A DNA stretch of 11,980 bases, from assembly GCA_003096255.1 (NCBI GenBank), contig PIXS01000133.1, positions 1-11,980 on the forward strand, in the 5' to 3' direction. The notes below the pieces were generated by a model that had not been told where the DNA came from, did not search any database, and saw nothing but the letters and a program-made list of their open reading frames with translations. A program made the translations under genes and the position numbers. The stretch comes from Candidatus Bathyarchaeum sp. (lineage in GTDB: Archaea; Thermoproteota; Bathyarchaeia; Bathyarchaeales; Bathyarchaeaceae). Within the stretch, counting starts at the first letter, position 1; each line of letters starts with the position of its first letter. Shown here piece by piece: positions 1 through 7,551 of the stretch.

Positions 1-985
1 TATGAACCCCTTGGTCTTGGGGCAAAAGCTTCCTCTGTTTTCGGGCTCTGGTTTGCCCCACAAGATTATGGCGTCTCAGATAGTTAAGCAGGCTAACGTC
101 GTAGGAAAAGAAGAAGAGTTCGACATAGTTTTTGCGGCCATGGGCATAACTTCTGAGGAAGCGCGGTTCTACAAAGAAGACTTCCTGAAGATGGGCGTCC
201 TAGGCAGGGTAGTGATGTTCATCAATTTAGCCGAAGACCCTGTTGTAGAAAGAATATTGAGCCCCCGATTAGCCCTTACCACCGCCGAATACTTAGCATT
301 CGAAAAAGACATGAACGTTCTCACAATTCTAATCGACATGACCAACTACTGCGAAGCCTTACGCGAAATCTCTGCAGCCCGAATGGAGATACCCGGCAGA
401 CGCGGCTACCCCGGCTACATGTACACTGACTTATCAAGCCTCTATGAACGGGCAGGAAGAATCAAAGGCAAACGAGGCTCCATAACCCTAATTCCAATCT
501 TGACCATGCCCGACGACGACATAACACATCCCATTCCAGACTTGACAGGCTACATCACAGAAGGACAGATAATCTTGGATAGAACAATGCACAAGACAGG
601 ACTATACCCACCCATCAATCCTCTCCCCTCACTTTCTCGTCTCATGGACAAAGGAATCGGAAAAGGAAAAACCCGAGAAGACCACAAACAACTTTCTGAC
701 CAGCTATACTATGCTTATGCTGAAGGCAAAGTCATCCGAGAAACGGCACTGGTTTCCGGAGAAGCAGCCCTAACTGACGTAGAAAAACTGTATCTACAGT
801 TTGCTGACCGATTCGAAAAAGAGTTCATAACCCAAGGAAAAGAAGAAAACAGGGACATAGAAACAACCCTTGATGTTGGATGGGAACTACTCTCAGATCT
901 TCCAGAATCCGAGTTCTCAAGAATTGACCCAACAATAATCGAAAAGTATCATCCTAAACACCGAAACAAGGAAGGGAACAGCTAG
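1..985 (+). CDS. atpB: A-type ATP synthase subunit B, 5'-truncated by window edge
   Basis: Subunit B is the regulatory, non-catalytic nucleotide-binding subunit that alternates with subunit A in the A3B3 head. The window holds its last 327 or so residues. The first visible methionine (base 2) is internal: the opening matches the conserved stretch before [14 protein letters not shown], so about 130-140 N-terminal residues lie upstream. Family hallmarks follow in order: [100 protein letters not shown] and the C-terminal [12 protein letters not shown]. There is no P-loop, as expected for B. Three bases separate its TAG from the atpD start, so the two are surely co-transcribed. Subunit A, and possibly F, would be expected just upstream. 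Identity is near certain. Confidence 0.97.
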   Translation, partial: MNPLVLGQKLPLFSGSGLPHKIMASQIVKQANVVGKEEEFDIVFAAMGITSEEARFYKEDFLKMGVLGRVVMFINLAEDPVVERILSPRLALTTAEYLAFEKDMNVLTILIDMTNYCEALREISAARMEIPGRRGYPGYMYTDLSSLYERAGRIKGKRGSITLIPILTMPDDDITHPIPDLTGYITEGQIILDRTMHKTGLYPPINPLPSLSRLMDKGIGKGKTREDHKQLSDQLYYAYAEGKVIRETALVSGEAALTDVEKLYLQFADRFEKEFITQGKEENRDIETTLDVGWELLSDLPESEFSRIDPTIIEKYHPKHRNKEGNS

Positions 986-987
986 CT

Positions 988-1656
988 ATGTCAGTTGAGC
1001 TTGCTAGTGTACACCCCACACGACAAGAACTACTGCGGCTGAAGCATCGGAAATCAATGGCTGAAGGAATCGTTGATATCCTAAAAAAAGAAATAGATGC
1101 ATTAACACTCACCCTTTTCAAGCTCGTAAAACGACGTTCCACCCTACGAGACAACATACAAGCTACACTAACCGAAGCATACACCCTCTTCATCGAAGCA
1201 GAAATGACCTCAGGCTCAAAACAAATTGAAGCCGCCTCACTAGTTGTAAAAACAGTCAACTACAGGATTCATGAAGAAACAACAAAAGGTGTACTCGGAC
1301 TACAGTTTCCAGTTTTCCAGCTCACAGAAAACCAGATTTCTGGAACACGATTCTATCCATTAGATGTTCCAGCCAGCTTAGCCGAGTCATCCTCAAAAAG
1401 TAATGACGCCCTCCACGAAATAGTCAAACTTGCGGAAATAGAAGAAACCATAAAAATACTCCTTGAGGTTATTGCAGTAAAAAAGCGGCAAATGAACCGG
1501 CTCCAATTCAAAATTCTTCCAGAACTCGAAGCCACAATCAGATACATCGAACTAATCCTTGAAGAAACTGAAAGACAAGACGCCATCCGAGTAAGAGTCC
1601 TCCAGAGAAAACGAAAAGAACGCGCACAAAAACACGGCAAAAAAGGAACTGAATGA
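988..1656 (+). CDS. atpD: A-type ATP synthase subunit D (central stalk)
   Basis: Subunit D forms the long antiparallel coiled coil of the rotor shaft inside the A3B3 head. The 222-aa product is slightly longer than the usual 200-215 residues. The N-terminus (VHPTRQELLRLKHRKSMAEG) matches the family pattern of PTR followed by a basic helix. The C-terminal half (about residues 145-210) is the returning helix, rich in E, K, R and L (MNRLQFKILPELEATIRYIE), and ends in a very basic tail. The ATG follows a GGAAGGGA tract about 9 bases upstream, which supports this start. Its stop overlaps the atpC start as ATGA, typical of translational coupling. Base use is strongly A+C-biased on the coding strand. 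Confidence 0.95.
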   Translation: MSVELASVHPTRQELLRLKHRKSMAEGIVDILKKEIDALTLTLFKLVKRRSTLRDNIQATLTEAYTLFIEAEMTSGSKQIEAASLVVKTVNYRIHEETTKGVLGLQFPVFQLTENQISGTRFYPLDVPASLAESSSKSNDALHEIVKLAEIEETIKILLEVIAVKKRQMNRLQFKILPELEATIRYIELILEETERQDAIRVRVLQRKRKERAQKHGKKGTE

Positions 1657-2738
1657 CGATGTGTGCATGGAAATACAAACAAATAATGCCCAAACTCACA
1701 ATCAAAAAACAAACACTCATCAAACCAAAGAAAATAACAAACATGGTTGGAGCCAGCCTCCATCACATCGCTTCAGAACTAGAAAAAACGTCCTACAGAA
1801 CAGAAATCCAAGAACTAGACACACAACAGTTAAGATCCCTCACTCTAGAAGAAGCCCTAATACGACACTTCATTAAAACCTGCGAAGCGACAATAGAGCT
1901 GTCCCCAAGAGACATCCGTTCCCTACTTTCTGCAATTCTAATGAAGTTTGAAGCAAACTGTATAAAGGCGTTGCTCAGGGCAAAAGAAGCTGACCTTTCT
2001 GTGGAAGAAGCCATGAATTACATTATTCCTGCAGGAAGACTGACAGCCACAAGGTGTACACGAATTTTGGAGAATTGTGACAACGTTGGAGATCTTGTTG
2101 ATGCGCTCTCAGACATGGAATACGGGTTAGTGCTGGAAAAAGCCGTTGATGTTTACATTAAAGAGAACAATTTCTATCTGCTTGAGGTTGCCCTTGACAG
2201 GCACGTTTACCGTAAACTGTGGGGTGCTACAGGAAAGTTTTGGGGTTTAGATAGGAAGATTGCGCGGACAATTGTTGGATTAGAGATCGATTCTGTTAAC
2301 GTTAAAACTGTTCTTCGTTGCAAGGCAATGGGAATCAGCGGTAACAGGATACGGAAATATGTTTTTCCGGTGTCTACTGTGTTTGGCGAAAAAGTGTTAG
2401 AGGAAGCCATTAACTGTGCGGATATGGAGTCAACCATTGATTGTTTGGTTGAGTCGGCTAAGCTGGCGGGCGCAAGGGATTACATGTATGTTTTTTCGGA
2501 AATTCAAGAGTCACAGGTCTCTTCTTTGACAGAAGTTGAAACGATTCTGGACAGGGGTTTGCTAGAGACTAGTTTGAGGATGGTGAAACGCTACACGTCC
2601 TACTTCAACATTGGATTGCTGTTATCCTTCTTAAACATGAAATGGTTTGAAATAAGAAACCTGAGAGCTATCATACGCGGGTCTGAGGCTCAAATTGCTC
2701 CTGAAAGAGTAAAGAAGCTCCTCATACTTCAGAGATGA
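1653..2738 (+). CDS. atpC: A-type ATP synthase subunit C (rotor socket)
   Basis: Subunit C links the central stalk to the membrane K ring. The 361-aa product has the expected all-helical make-up, the IKALLRAKEADLSVEEAM segment and the C-terminal WFEIRNLRAIIRGSEAQ signature found near the end of this family. The start is the ATG of the ATGA overlap with atpD, with AAGGAA just upstream. An ATG two codons on and one at 1686 are alternatives, but family length favours the first. The N-terminal 30 residues are unusually basic and match the canonical opening poorly. The 3' end overlaps the convergent basic-protein gene by 17 bases. Coding-strand base use flips in mid gene, near 1920-2000, from A+C-rich to G+T-rich. 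The order B-D-C is not the usual methanogen order, where C precedes F-A-B-D. Confidence 0.92.
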   Translation: MTMCAWKYKQIMPKLTIKKQTLIKPKKITNMVGASLHHIASELEKTSYRTEIQELDTQQLRSLTLEEALIRHFIKTCEATIELSPRDIRSLLSAILMKFEANCIKALLRAKEADLSVEEAMNYIIPAGRLTATRCTRILENCDNVGDLVDALSDMEYGLVLEKAVDVYIKENNFYLLEVALDRHVYRKLWGATGKFWGLDRKIARTIVGLEIDSVNVKTVLRCKAMGISGNRIRKYVFPVSTVFGEKVLEEAINCADMESTIDCLVESAKLAGARDYMYVFSEIQESQVSSLTEVETILDRGLLETSLRMVKRYTSYFNIGLLLSFLNMKWFEIRNLRAIIRGSEAQIAPERVKKLLILQR

Positions 2739-3261
2739 TTTTATTTCGGAGGGTTTTTCGTTTTTCATGAAGCCACTCCCTGAGCACCATTCCTTTCTCT
2801 GTCATGTCCATTTCTCTTAGGTTAAAGAGTGTTGGAGGAAGATTTCGGTGCAATGTCCCTCCCTGTTTTCTCTGGAACTTTCTGAGTGGCTGACCTAAAC
2901 GCGTCCGAATTTTCTTCATAAACACTGAAATGCGTATTTTTGAGAGTTTGCGTTTGTACGCTATGTGAAAAAGGGCTTCTTTTTTGCTCTCACCGTGTAA
3001 GCGCTTAAACAAGTCGTTTCTTTGTAACTTCGACTTGGTTGCTGCTATTTCTCTTTTTATCTTGAATTCTGATCCTTTATTGTCTTGAGATTTCAAATTG
3101 TTGGTTAATAGTTTAATTTTTCGTTTTAATCGGATTGATTCTGCTATGTGGGGGTAGATTTTAGAAAATATTTTGAATTCAACAGTTTCCTCTAATGGCT
3201 GCTCAAGCTCCGTTTTCATGATTTTTTCATAAAGCCTGTAATGTTTCAGCTGTTCTTTCAC
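2722..3261 (-). CDS. Basic helical protein of unknown function in the atpI-K unit
   Basis: I do not recognise this 179-aa protein. It is strongly basic, with many Lys and Arg throughout, predicted mostly helical, and has no membrane segment, no cysteine pair and no nucleotide-binding motif. An IRLKRKIKLL stretch and following region (about residues 43-80) could form a coiled coil. The C-terminal third has a proline/glycine break (RKQGGTLHRNLPPTLFNL) and then another charged helix. The start is a GTG 29 bases after the atpK stop with a weak TTGGAAG upstream; an in-frame ATG lies at residue 15. It is the third gene of the I-K unit, so co-expression with the membrane motor is likely. It is too unlike subunit F or G to be called either. 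Roles in assembly or rotor-ring binding are conceivable, but this is only inferred from position. Confidence 0.75.
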   Translation of the reverse strand: MKEQLKHYRLYEKIMKTELEQPLEETVEFKIFSKIYPHIAESIRLKRKIKLLTNNLKSQDNKGSEFKIKREIAATKSKLQRNDLFKRLHGESKKEALFHIAYKRKLSKIRISVFMKKIRTRLGQPLRKFQRKQGGTLHRNLPPTLFNLREMDMTEKGMVLREWLHEKRKTLRNKIISEV

Positions 3262-3290
3262 ACAGATACTTCCAATTAACTGAAAGGGTG

Positions 3291-3737
3291 CTATATTTGA
3301 CCTATAATCATGAATGATATCAGCAGACCATAGATTGCCAGAGCCTCAGACAAGACCACACCTATCACGTTTGAAGAAAAGGTTTCAGGCCTCTCAGCCG
3401 TTGCGGCGATCAACGATGAACCGCTGTAGCTGATTCCAACACCCGCAGAAAGTGTTGCCACAGAAATCACTATCCCAGCCACGAGAGCCTTGTTTGCGGC
3501 TTCTGCGGTTGTGATGTCAGGTAGTTTTCCTAGGAGCATGAAAGCAATCAGCAGACCATAGATTGCCAAGGCTTCACCCAAAACCACTGTAATGATCAAT
3601 CTACTGAGTAGTTCAGGTTTTTCTGTTCCAACACCAGCAAGGGCTGTTCCACAGATTATTATCGAAAAAGCAGCAGACAGAATAGGTACCCCAATCGAGA
3701 TCGCCAAGCCAATTAGGCTCATGAGACCTGGATCCAT
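3291..3737 (-). CDS. atpK: A-type ATP synthase subunit K, double-hairpin proteolipid
   Basis: Subunit K forms the ion-carrying ring in the membrane. The 148-aa product is a tandem duplication of the basic c-subunit hairpin, with four transmembrane helices in two halves of 76-residue period. Each half keeps the ion-binding glutamate in a near-identical context: E55 in GEALAIYGLLIAFML and E131 in SEALAIYGLLISFMI. So each monomer should carry two ions, unlike eukaryotic proteolipids that lost one carboxylate. The residue after each Glu is Ala and I see no helix-1 or helix-3 Gln, so the usual sodium-ligand set appears absent; I infer proton coupling. The ATG has a strong GAGGGGGAGAT Shine-Dalgarno sequence immediately upstream, fitting the high dose needed for a multicopy ring. 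It lies 17 bases after the atpI stop. Confidence 0.95.
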   Translation of the reverse strand: MDPGLMSLIGLAISIGVPILSAAFSIIICGTALAGVGTEKPELLSRLIITVVLGEALAIYGLLIAFMLLGKLPDITTAEAANKALVAGIVISVATLSAGVGISYSGSSLIAATAERPETFSSNVIGVVLSEALAIYGLLISFMIIGQI

Positions 3738-3754
3738 ATCTCCCCCTCTTTTTA

Positions 3755-5656
3755 CTATTTAGATTCGAACGGCTTAAAAGGAATTCCCTCTCCCGTGTGG
3801 AATGTTGAGAACCATTCTACCCAGTGAAGACGAAGAGTGTGCACAAAAACTACAAGCCCCTCGATAACTAACACCAGAATAGTTCCTATCGCAATTAGGG
3901 GGATGCTCTGCAATGGAAAAACGCCGTGGTCAACCCCGCCTAGCACCAAAAACAAGTAATTCATGGCGCTGTGAATAAGTCCTAGCGCCATTAATCGGCT
4001 GTAGGACATTGTGTGGCTTAATGTTTCAGCAAATACTTCCACGGTGAAGCCTATGCCGACCATGAAGCCTTCTGCAGCTACTGCTGACATGAAAATTATG
4101 GCTAAGGGCAAAATCACTAGTCCTGTTAGCATGAGTGCTCCTTCTGAGAACCATAGGGAAATTTTGGATATTCCTCCCCAGTATGCCCACATGAATAAAC
4201 TGCCAAAAATCAGCCATATCCAGCAGATTGGTATCGGGATAAGCTTGTAGTGTTTGTGGCGTAATTCATTTAGAAACCTCAAAACTAGTCCTGTGCTAAT
4301 ATGGATTGCACCGACAAGTATCGCAAACTTGAGCATCTTCATAGGTTCTTGTGTAGGTTCAAATCCGCCTATCTGGAAGGGACCAATCTGAGCTAGAGTT
4401 ATTGGATGAATGACACCTGATGGACCAAAAAACTCGCCAAAAATGAATCCAAAGAAAATAGCTGAAAAACCAATGTAAATCAGCATTTCGCCGCTGACAA
4501 GCAAGTAGCGAATTATGTCGCCTGCATCAGCCATTTTCCCCTTTCTTCGAAGCAAAGTAAGTATGATTCCGACTATTACAAAAATGGCACCCTGTCCAAC
4601 ATCCGCAAACATTATCCCAAAAAGTATGGGAAATGTTATTGCAAAGATTCTAATGGGGTCAATGTCTCCGCTGCCTGGATGTCCATAAGCGCATTCGAGC
4701 TTACCAAAAGCCTGCAGATAGCTCGGGCACTCTCTGGTTAATATTGGTACATTCTTTTCATCAGCATCCGGAAACTCGTCAGCTATCATGCAGTTTCCAT
4801 CAGACGCAAGCTTAATGCGTTCTACCGCTTCTTTTTCAAGGCTTTCTGGAACCCATGCCTCAAAAAAAATGCTTTTGTAGCTTTTAACGAACTTTTCCTT
4901 TTCTTTTGTTATCCGTTTCTCTTCTTTCACAGTAACCCATAAAGTTAAGAGGTCTTCCCGAATCTCTTCAAAATCGATTCCTGTATCTATCGTTCCAATT
5001 ATGCCTTCAACGGTTCTCTTCAAAGTTACAAGTCTTTTACCAAAATGCCTTTCACTATCTATAATGAACTTTGAAAGCTCAGCGAATTTTGTGGCAATTT
5101 CATCAAAATCATCAAGATGCTTAGCAACTATCCTTTCAACCAACAGCTGATGATTTGATAAGCCAGTAGTCTCAATTGTCTTGTCAAGCTCAATCAGTTC
5201 AAACTCGATGTGCTCAAGTTCCCGCTCTTCTGACTGAGTTAGGGCAGACTCTTCTTCGAATTGTTCTGACTTGATTCCAAGATTTTCAATTATTTGGTCA
5301 ATTCTCGAAGCCAATGCATAAATTTTGGACTCTTCGATTGGTAGCGCTGCTAGTTTCTGTTCAACTGTCTCCAAAACCTTCTTTGTCGACTCATCTGTTA
5401 CAGGTATCTCTGGAGCAGGAAAATCGTCAGGCTTGATATGAAGAGTTTCAAACGCGGCTTCGATTCTTGAAAGAAGGCCTGAACATTTTGTTTCAGTCTC
5501 AATTGAGCTTTTGTAGGGAACAAAAACGTCTTTCCATTCTTCGGGCTTTGTTCGTATATCAATGAACTGAACTATGCCTGCATGTCCAAGGGACCTTACG
5601 ACAGCATCAATGTACTCTTCATAAACTAGTACCTTAAGCTTCTGCATCTCTATCAT
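3755..5656 (-). CDS. atpI: A-type ATP synthase subunit I (a-subunit, ion channel stator)
   Basis: Subunit I is the stator that carries ion half-channels against the K ring and is held by the EH stalks. From the ATG at 5656 it has 633 residues; the frame stays open to a TTG at 5710, adding 18 residues. I prefer the ATG because family members usually begin only a few residues before the MxKLKVLV-type strand. The N-terminal half is soluble, with long coiled coils. The membrane half begins near IRIFAITFPILFGIMFADVGQG and has about eight helices. The essential arginine is R554 in HTMSYSRLMALGLIHSAMN, and the C-terminal signature FVHTLRLHWVEWFSTFHTGEG is intact. Length is normal for the family (600-700). 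It leads the I-K-unknown unit and is divergent from atpH, sharing a 60-base promoter region. Confidence 0.95.
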   Translation of the reverse strand: MIEMQKLKVLVYEEYIDAVVRSLGHAGIVQFIDIRTKPEEWKDVFVPYKSSIETETKCSGLLSRIEAAFETLHIKPDDFPAPEIPVTDESTKKVLETVEQKLAALPIEESKIYALASRIDQIIENLGIKSEQFEEESALTQSEERELEHIEFELIELDKTIETTGLSNHQLLVERIVAKHLDDFDEIATKFAELSKFIIDSERHFGKRLVTLKRTVEGIIGTIDTGIDFEEIREDLLTLWVTVKEEKRITKEKEKFVKSYKSIFFEAWVPESLEKEAVERIKLASDGNCMIADEFPDADEKNVPILTRECPSYLQAFGKLECAYGHPGSGDIDPIRIFAITFPILFGIMFADVGQGAIFVIVGIILTLLRRKGKMADAGDIIRYLLVSGEMLIYIGFSAIFFGFIFGEFFGPSGVIHPITLAQIGPFQIGGFEPTQEPMKMLKFAILVGAIHISTGLVLRFLNELRHKHYKLIPIPICWIWLIFGSLFMWAYWGGISKISLWFSEGALMLTGLVILPLAIIFMSAVAAEGFMVGIGFTVEVFAETLSHTMSYSRLMALGLIHSAMNYLFLVLGGVDHGVFPLQSIPLIAIGTILVLVIEGLVVFVHTLRLHWVEWFSTFHTGEGIPFKPFESK

Positions 5657-5730
5657 GTCATCATCTTCGTTTGAAATACCCCTTTTTTGATGATGGACTT
5701 CAAATAGCAAACAATCTTCTAAACAAGAGA

Positions 5731-5747
5731 AAAACTCTTAAAGTTTT
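5731..5747. promoter_or_regulatory. Near-palindromic two-way TATA element between atpI and atpH
   Basis: The element AAAACTCTTAAAGTTTT reads almost the same on both strands, with one mismatched pair around a TTAA core. Read rightward it gives a TCTTAAAG box about 30 bases before the atpH start; read leftward it gives CTTTAAGA about 30 bases before the TTG of the atpI frame. Archaeal transcription starts lie about 25-27 bases from the TATA centre, so this one site could serve both units. The promoter role is inferred from position and composition. Confidence 0.5.
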
Positions 5748-5771
5748 TCATTCAAAAATAACTTAGTTTTG

Positions 5772-6101
5772 GTGCAAACCTTGCTAGACTCATTTAAGGC
5801 AGTTCTGGAAAAGGAGCGGGAAGCTGAAAAAATCATAGAAGCGGCAAGGGAAAAAGCAGAAAAAATAAAAAATAATGCTCAGGAAAAAGCTGACAAAGTT
5901 TACGCTAAAACCTACCAAGACACTATCAATGAAGCCAGGAGCAAATCTGTGGAGATCAAAGAACAAGCAAAAAAGGATGCTGTGAACAAGGCACAGGTTT
6001 TCATCAAACGCGCAGAAAAACTGAAAAAGAAAATCAAAGTTTGCGCAGACCACAATTTCACTGAAGCAGTGGACTCCATTCTAAACGAAATCCTGTCATG
6101 A
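5772..6101 (+). CDS. atpH: A-type ATP synthase subunit H (peripheral stalk)
   Basis: Subunit H pairs with E to form the peripheral stalk that resists rotation. The 109-aa product is almost wholly one amphipathic helix rich in Ala, Glu and Lys (AREKAEKIKNNAQEKADKVY), as in the right-handed coiled coil of the EH stalk, with a short helical cap (VDSILNEIL) at the end. Length fits the family (about 100-110). The start is uncertain: TTG at 5769, GTG at 5772 (chosen) or TTG at 5781, where GGTG would act as ribosome binding site. The putative promoter centred near 5740 would give a nearly leaderless message at the GTG. One base separates its stop from the reading frame of atpE, and the two are surely co-expressed. 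Confidence 0.88.
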   Translation: MQTLLDSFKAVLEKEREAEKIIEAAREKAEKIKNNAQEKADKVYAKTYQDTINEARSKSVEIKEQAKKDAVNKAQVFIKRAEKLKKKIKVCADHNFTEAVDSILNEILS

Positions 6102-6114
6102 TTTGGTGAAAAAT

Positions 6115-6759
6115 ATGGAAACCACAGAAAACAGAATCATTGACCGAATACTAAAAGATGCACGAGAAGAAGCAAAAACCATTGTAAAAAATGCCCAAAC
6201 ATATGCGGAAACAAGTATCGAAAAACAAAGGCTTTCTGCCCGCCAAGCTGCAGACAAAGAAGCAAACTCGCTGCTAAAAAAAGCCCAAAATGAAGCAAAC
6301 ATAATCGGAGAAAAAATCTACACAGACGTCAAAAGACAAGCAGGATGGACAGTTTTATCCGAAAAAAATCGCCTAATCACAAACGTTCTAAACGAAGTGA
6401 AAAACAGGCTCTTGAACATTCAAGAAAACTCTGGTGAATATATCACTGTTCTTGAGCGGTTGATTGTTAACGCTGGCGCCGTCTTGGGTGGGGGAAAACT
6501 AGAGCTTTTACTTAATGAAAACGATTCAAAATTATCTTTTAGGCTTGATAAACTGGAAAAAGAAATTTCTGACAAAACGGGAAAGAATACCAGACTTTCT
6601 GTTTCTGACCAGCGCATCACGGCTGTTGGCATCATTGTAAAAACAGCTGATAACCGAATCTTTGTAGACAACACCTTCAAAGCCATACTTAGCCGACGTG
6701 AAAAAGAACTGAGACTGAAGACTGCAAGAATACTGTTTTCGACGGCTGATGCTTCATGA
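6115..6759 (+). CDS. atpE: A-type ATP synthase subunit E (peripheral stalk)
   Basis: Subunit E joins H in the peripheral stalk and caps the head through its globular C-terminal domain. The 214-aa product has an N-terminal Ala/Glu/Lys-rich helix (about residues 1-100, including ILKDAREEAKTIVKNAQTYA) and a C-terminal alpha/beta domain ending AVGIIVKTADNRIFVDNTFKAI, then RREKELRLKTARILF, the family signature. I place the start at the ATG at 6115 because GGTGA lies five bases upstream; the frame is open from a TTG at 6103. The start lies 13 bases after the atpH stop. Coding-strand base use switches from A+C-rich to G+T-rich near 6430, at about the helix/globular junction. Its end lies only 3 bases from the end of convergent surE. 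Confidence 0.93.
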   Translation: METTENRIIDRILKDAREEAKTIVKNAQTYAETSIEKQRLSARQAADKEANSLLKKAQNEANIIGEKIYTDVKRQAGWTVLSEKNRLITNVLNEVKNRLLNIQENSGEYITVLERLIVNAGAVLGGGKLELLLNENDSKLSFRLDKLEKEISDKTGKNTRLSVSDQRITAVGIIVKTADNRIFVDNTFKAILSRREKELRLKTARILFSTADAS

Positions 6760-6762
6760 CCT

Positions 6763-7551
6763 TTAGGCTGAAAGGGACTCCATTAGGTCTTTCATTGCGT
6801 CTTTGTTATGGAAGAACTCTACTTTGATTGGAGTAACTGAGACACACTTTCCATTCTTGATGGCATGCAAGTCTGTTCCTGGTTCGCCGTCTGGATAGTG
6901 CCTCAGTGTCCAGCTTTTAATTTTGTATCCTCCCTCTGTTGCCGTGTGTATGTCGCCGTAACCCTCATAACACAAACTGGTGACTTTCACGTTATTACAC
7001 ACAGCATCCTCCGCAACATTAATCGAAACAATATCCACATCCTCTGGCATACCATGCTCCAACACATGCTTCGCAGCTTTGTACGCAACAGCAGCTGCAG
7101 ACTCCAAATCATCCACAGAAACCCTTGTCTTCTCAGGCATCCTATCCGTAATCTCAGACAAACAATAAGAAACAGCGATAGCAGGCACCTTACGGATAGC
7201 CGCTTCAAAAGCTGCACCTAAAGTACCTGAAGTCAACAAATCATCTATCCCCAAATTAGGACCAATATTAATTCCAGACACAACCAAATCAGGCATACCC
7301 TCCAGAACCTTGTTCACAGCTATCAAAAAAGAATCGGCAGGAGTACCCGTCGTGGCAAACGCCCTAACCCCATCACCAAAACTCGACGCAGTCACATCCA
7401 CTTGACCAATACTAAGAGATTTCCCAACACCACTCCTCTCATATCCAGGAGTAACAACAACCACATCTCCCAACTTCTTCATCTGCTTCGCAAGAGCAAC
7501 TATACCAACCGAATTGATTCCATCATCGTTAATCACTAGTATAGTGGGCAA
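6763..7551 (-). CDS. surE: SurE 5'/3'-nucleotidase
   Basis: SurE is a metal-dependent phosphatase that hydrolyses nucleoside 5'- or 3'-monophosphates (EC 3.1.3.5). The 262-aa product matches typical length (250-270). The metal-site residues are all present: D9 and D10 in INDDGINS, S40 in YERSGVG, and N95 in VSGINIGPN. The SGTLGAAFEA motif at residues 108-117 is also intact, so an active enzyme is expected. The start is a TTG with GAGG about eight bases upstream; the N-terminal PTILVINDDG leaves no room for a later start. The gene is tail-to-tail with atpE, with 3 bases between. Base use changes within the gene: the 3' part (6763 to about 6960) is T+G-rich on the + strand and the rest A+C-rich. 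Confidence 0.95.
   Translation of the reverse strand: MPTILVINDDGINSVGIVALAKQMKKLGDVVVVTPGYERSGVGKSLSIGQVDVTASSFGDGVRAFATTGTPADSFLIAVNKVLEGMPDLVVSGINIGPNLGIDDLLTSGTLGAAFEAAIRKVPAIAVSYCLSEITDRMPEKTRVSVDDLESAAAVAYKAAKHVLEHGMPEDVDIVSINVAEDAVCNNVKVTSLCYEGYGDIHTATEGGYKIKSWTLRHYPDGEPGTDLHAIKNGKCVSVTPIKVEFFHNKDAMKDLMESLSA

Noticed and set aside
1353..1766. Antisense frames over atpD/atpC (1353-1766 and 1538-1744, - strand)
   Set aside because: They are Phe/Ser/Cys-rich shadows created by the A+C-rich coding strand of conserved ATP synthase genes.
5657..5710. 18-residue N-terminal extension of subunit I from a TTG
   Set aside because: It is polar (MLFEVHHQKRGISNEDDD) and has no counterpart in family members I recall. 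It remains possible because the promoter spacing to the TTG is good.
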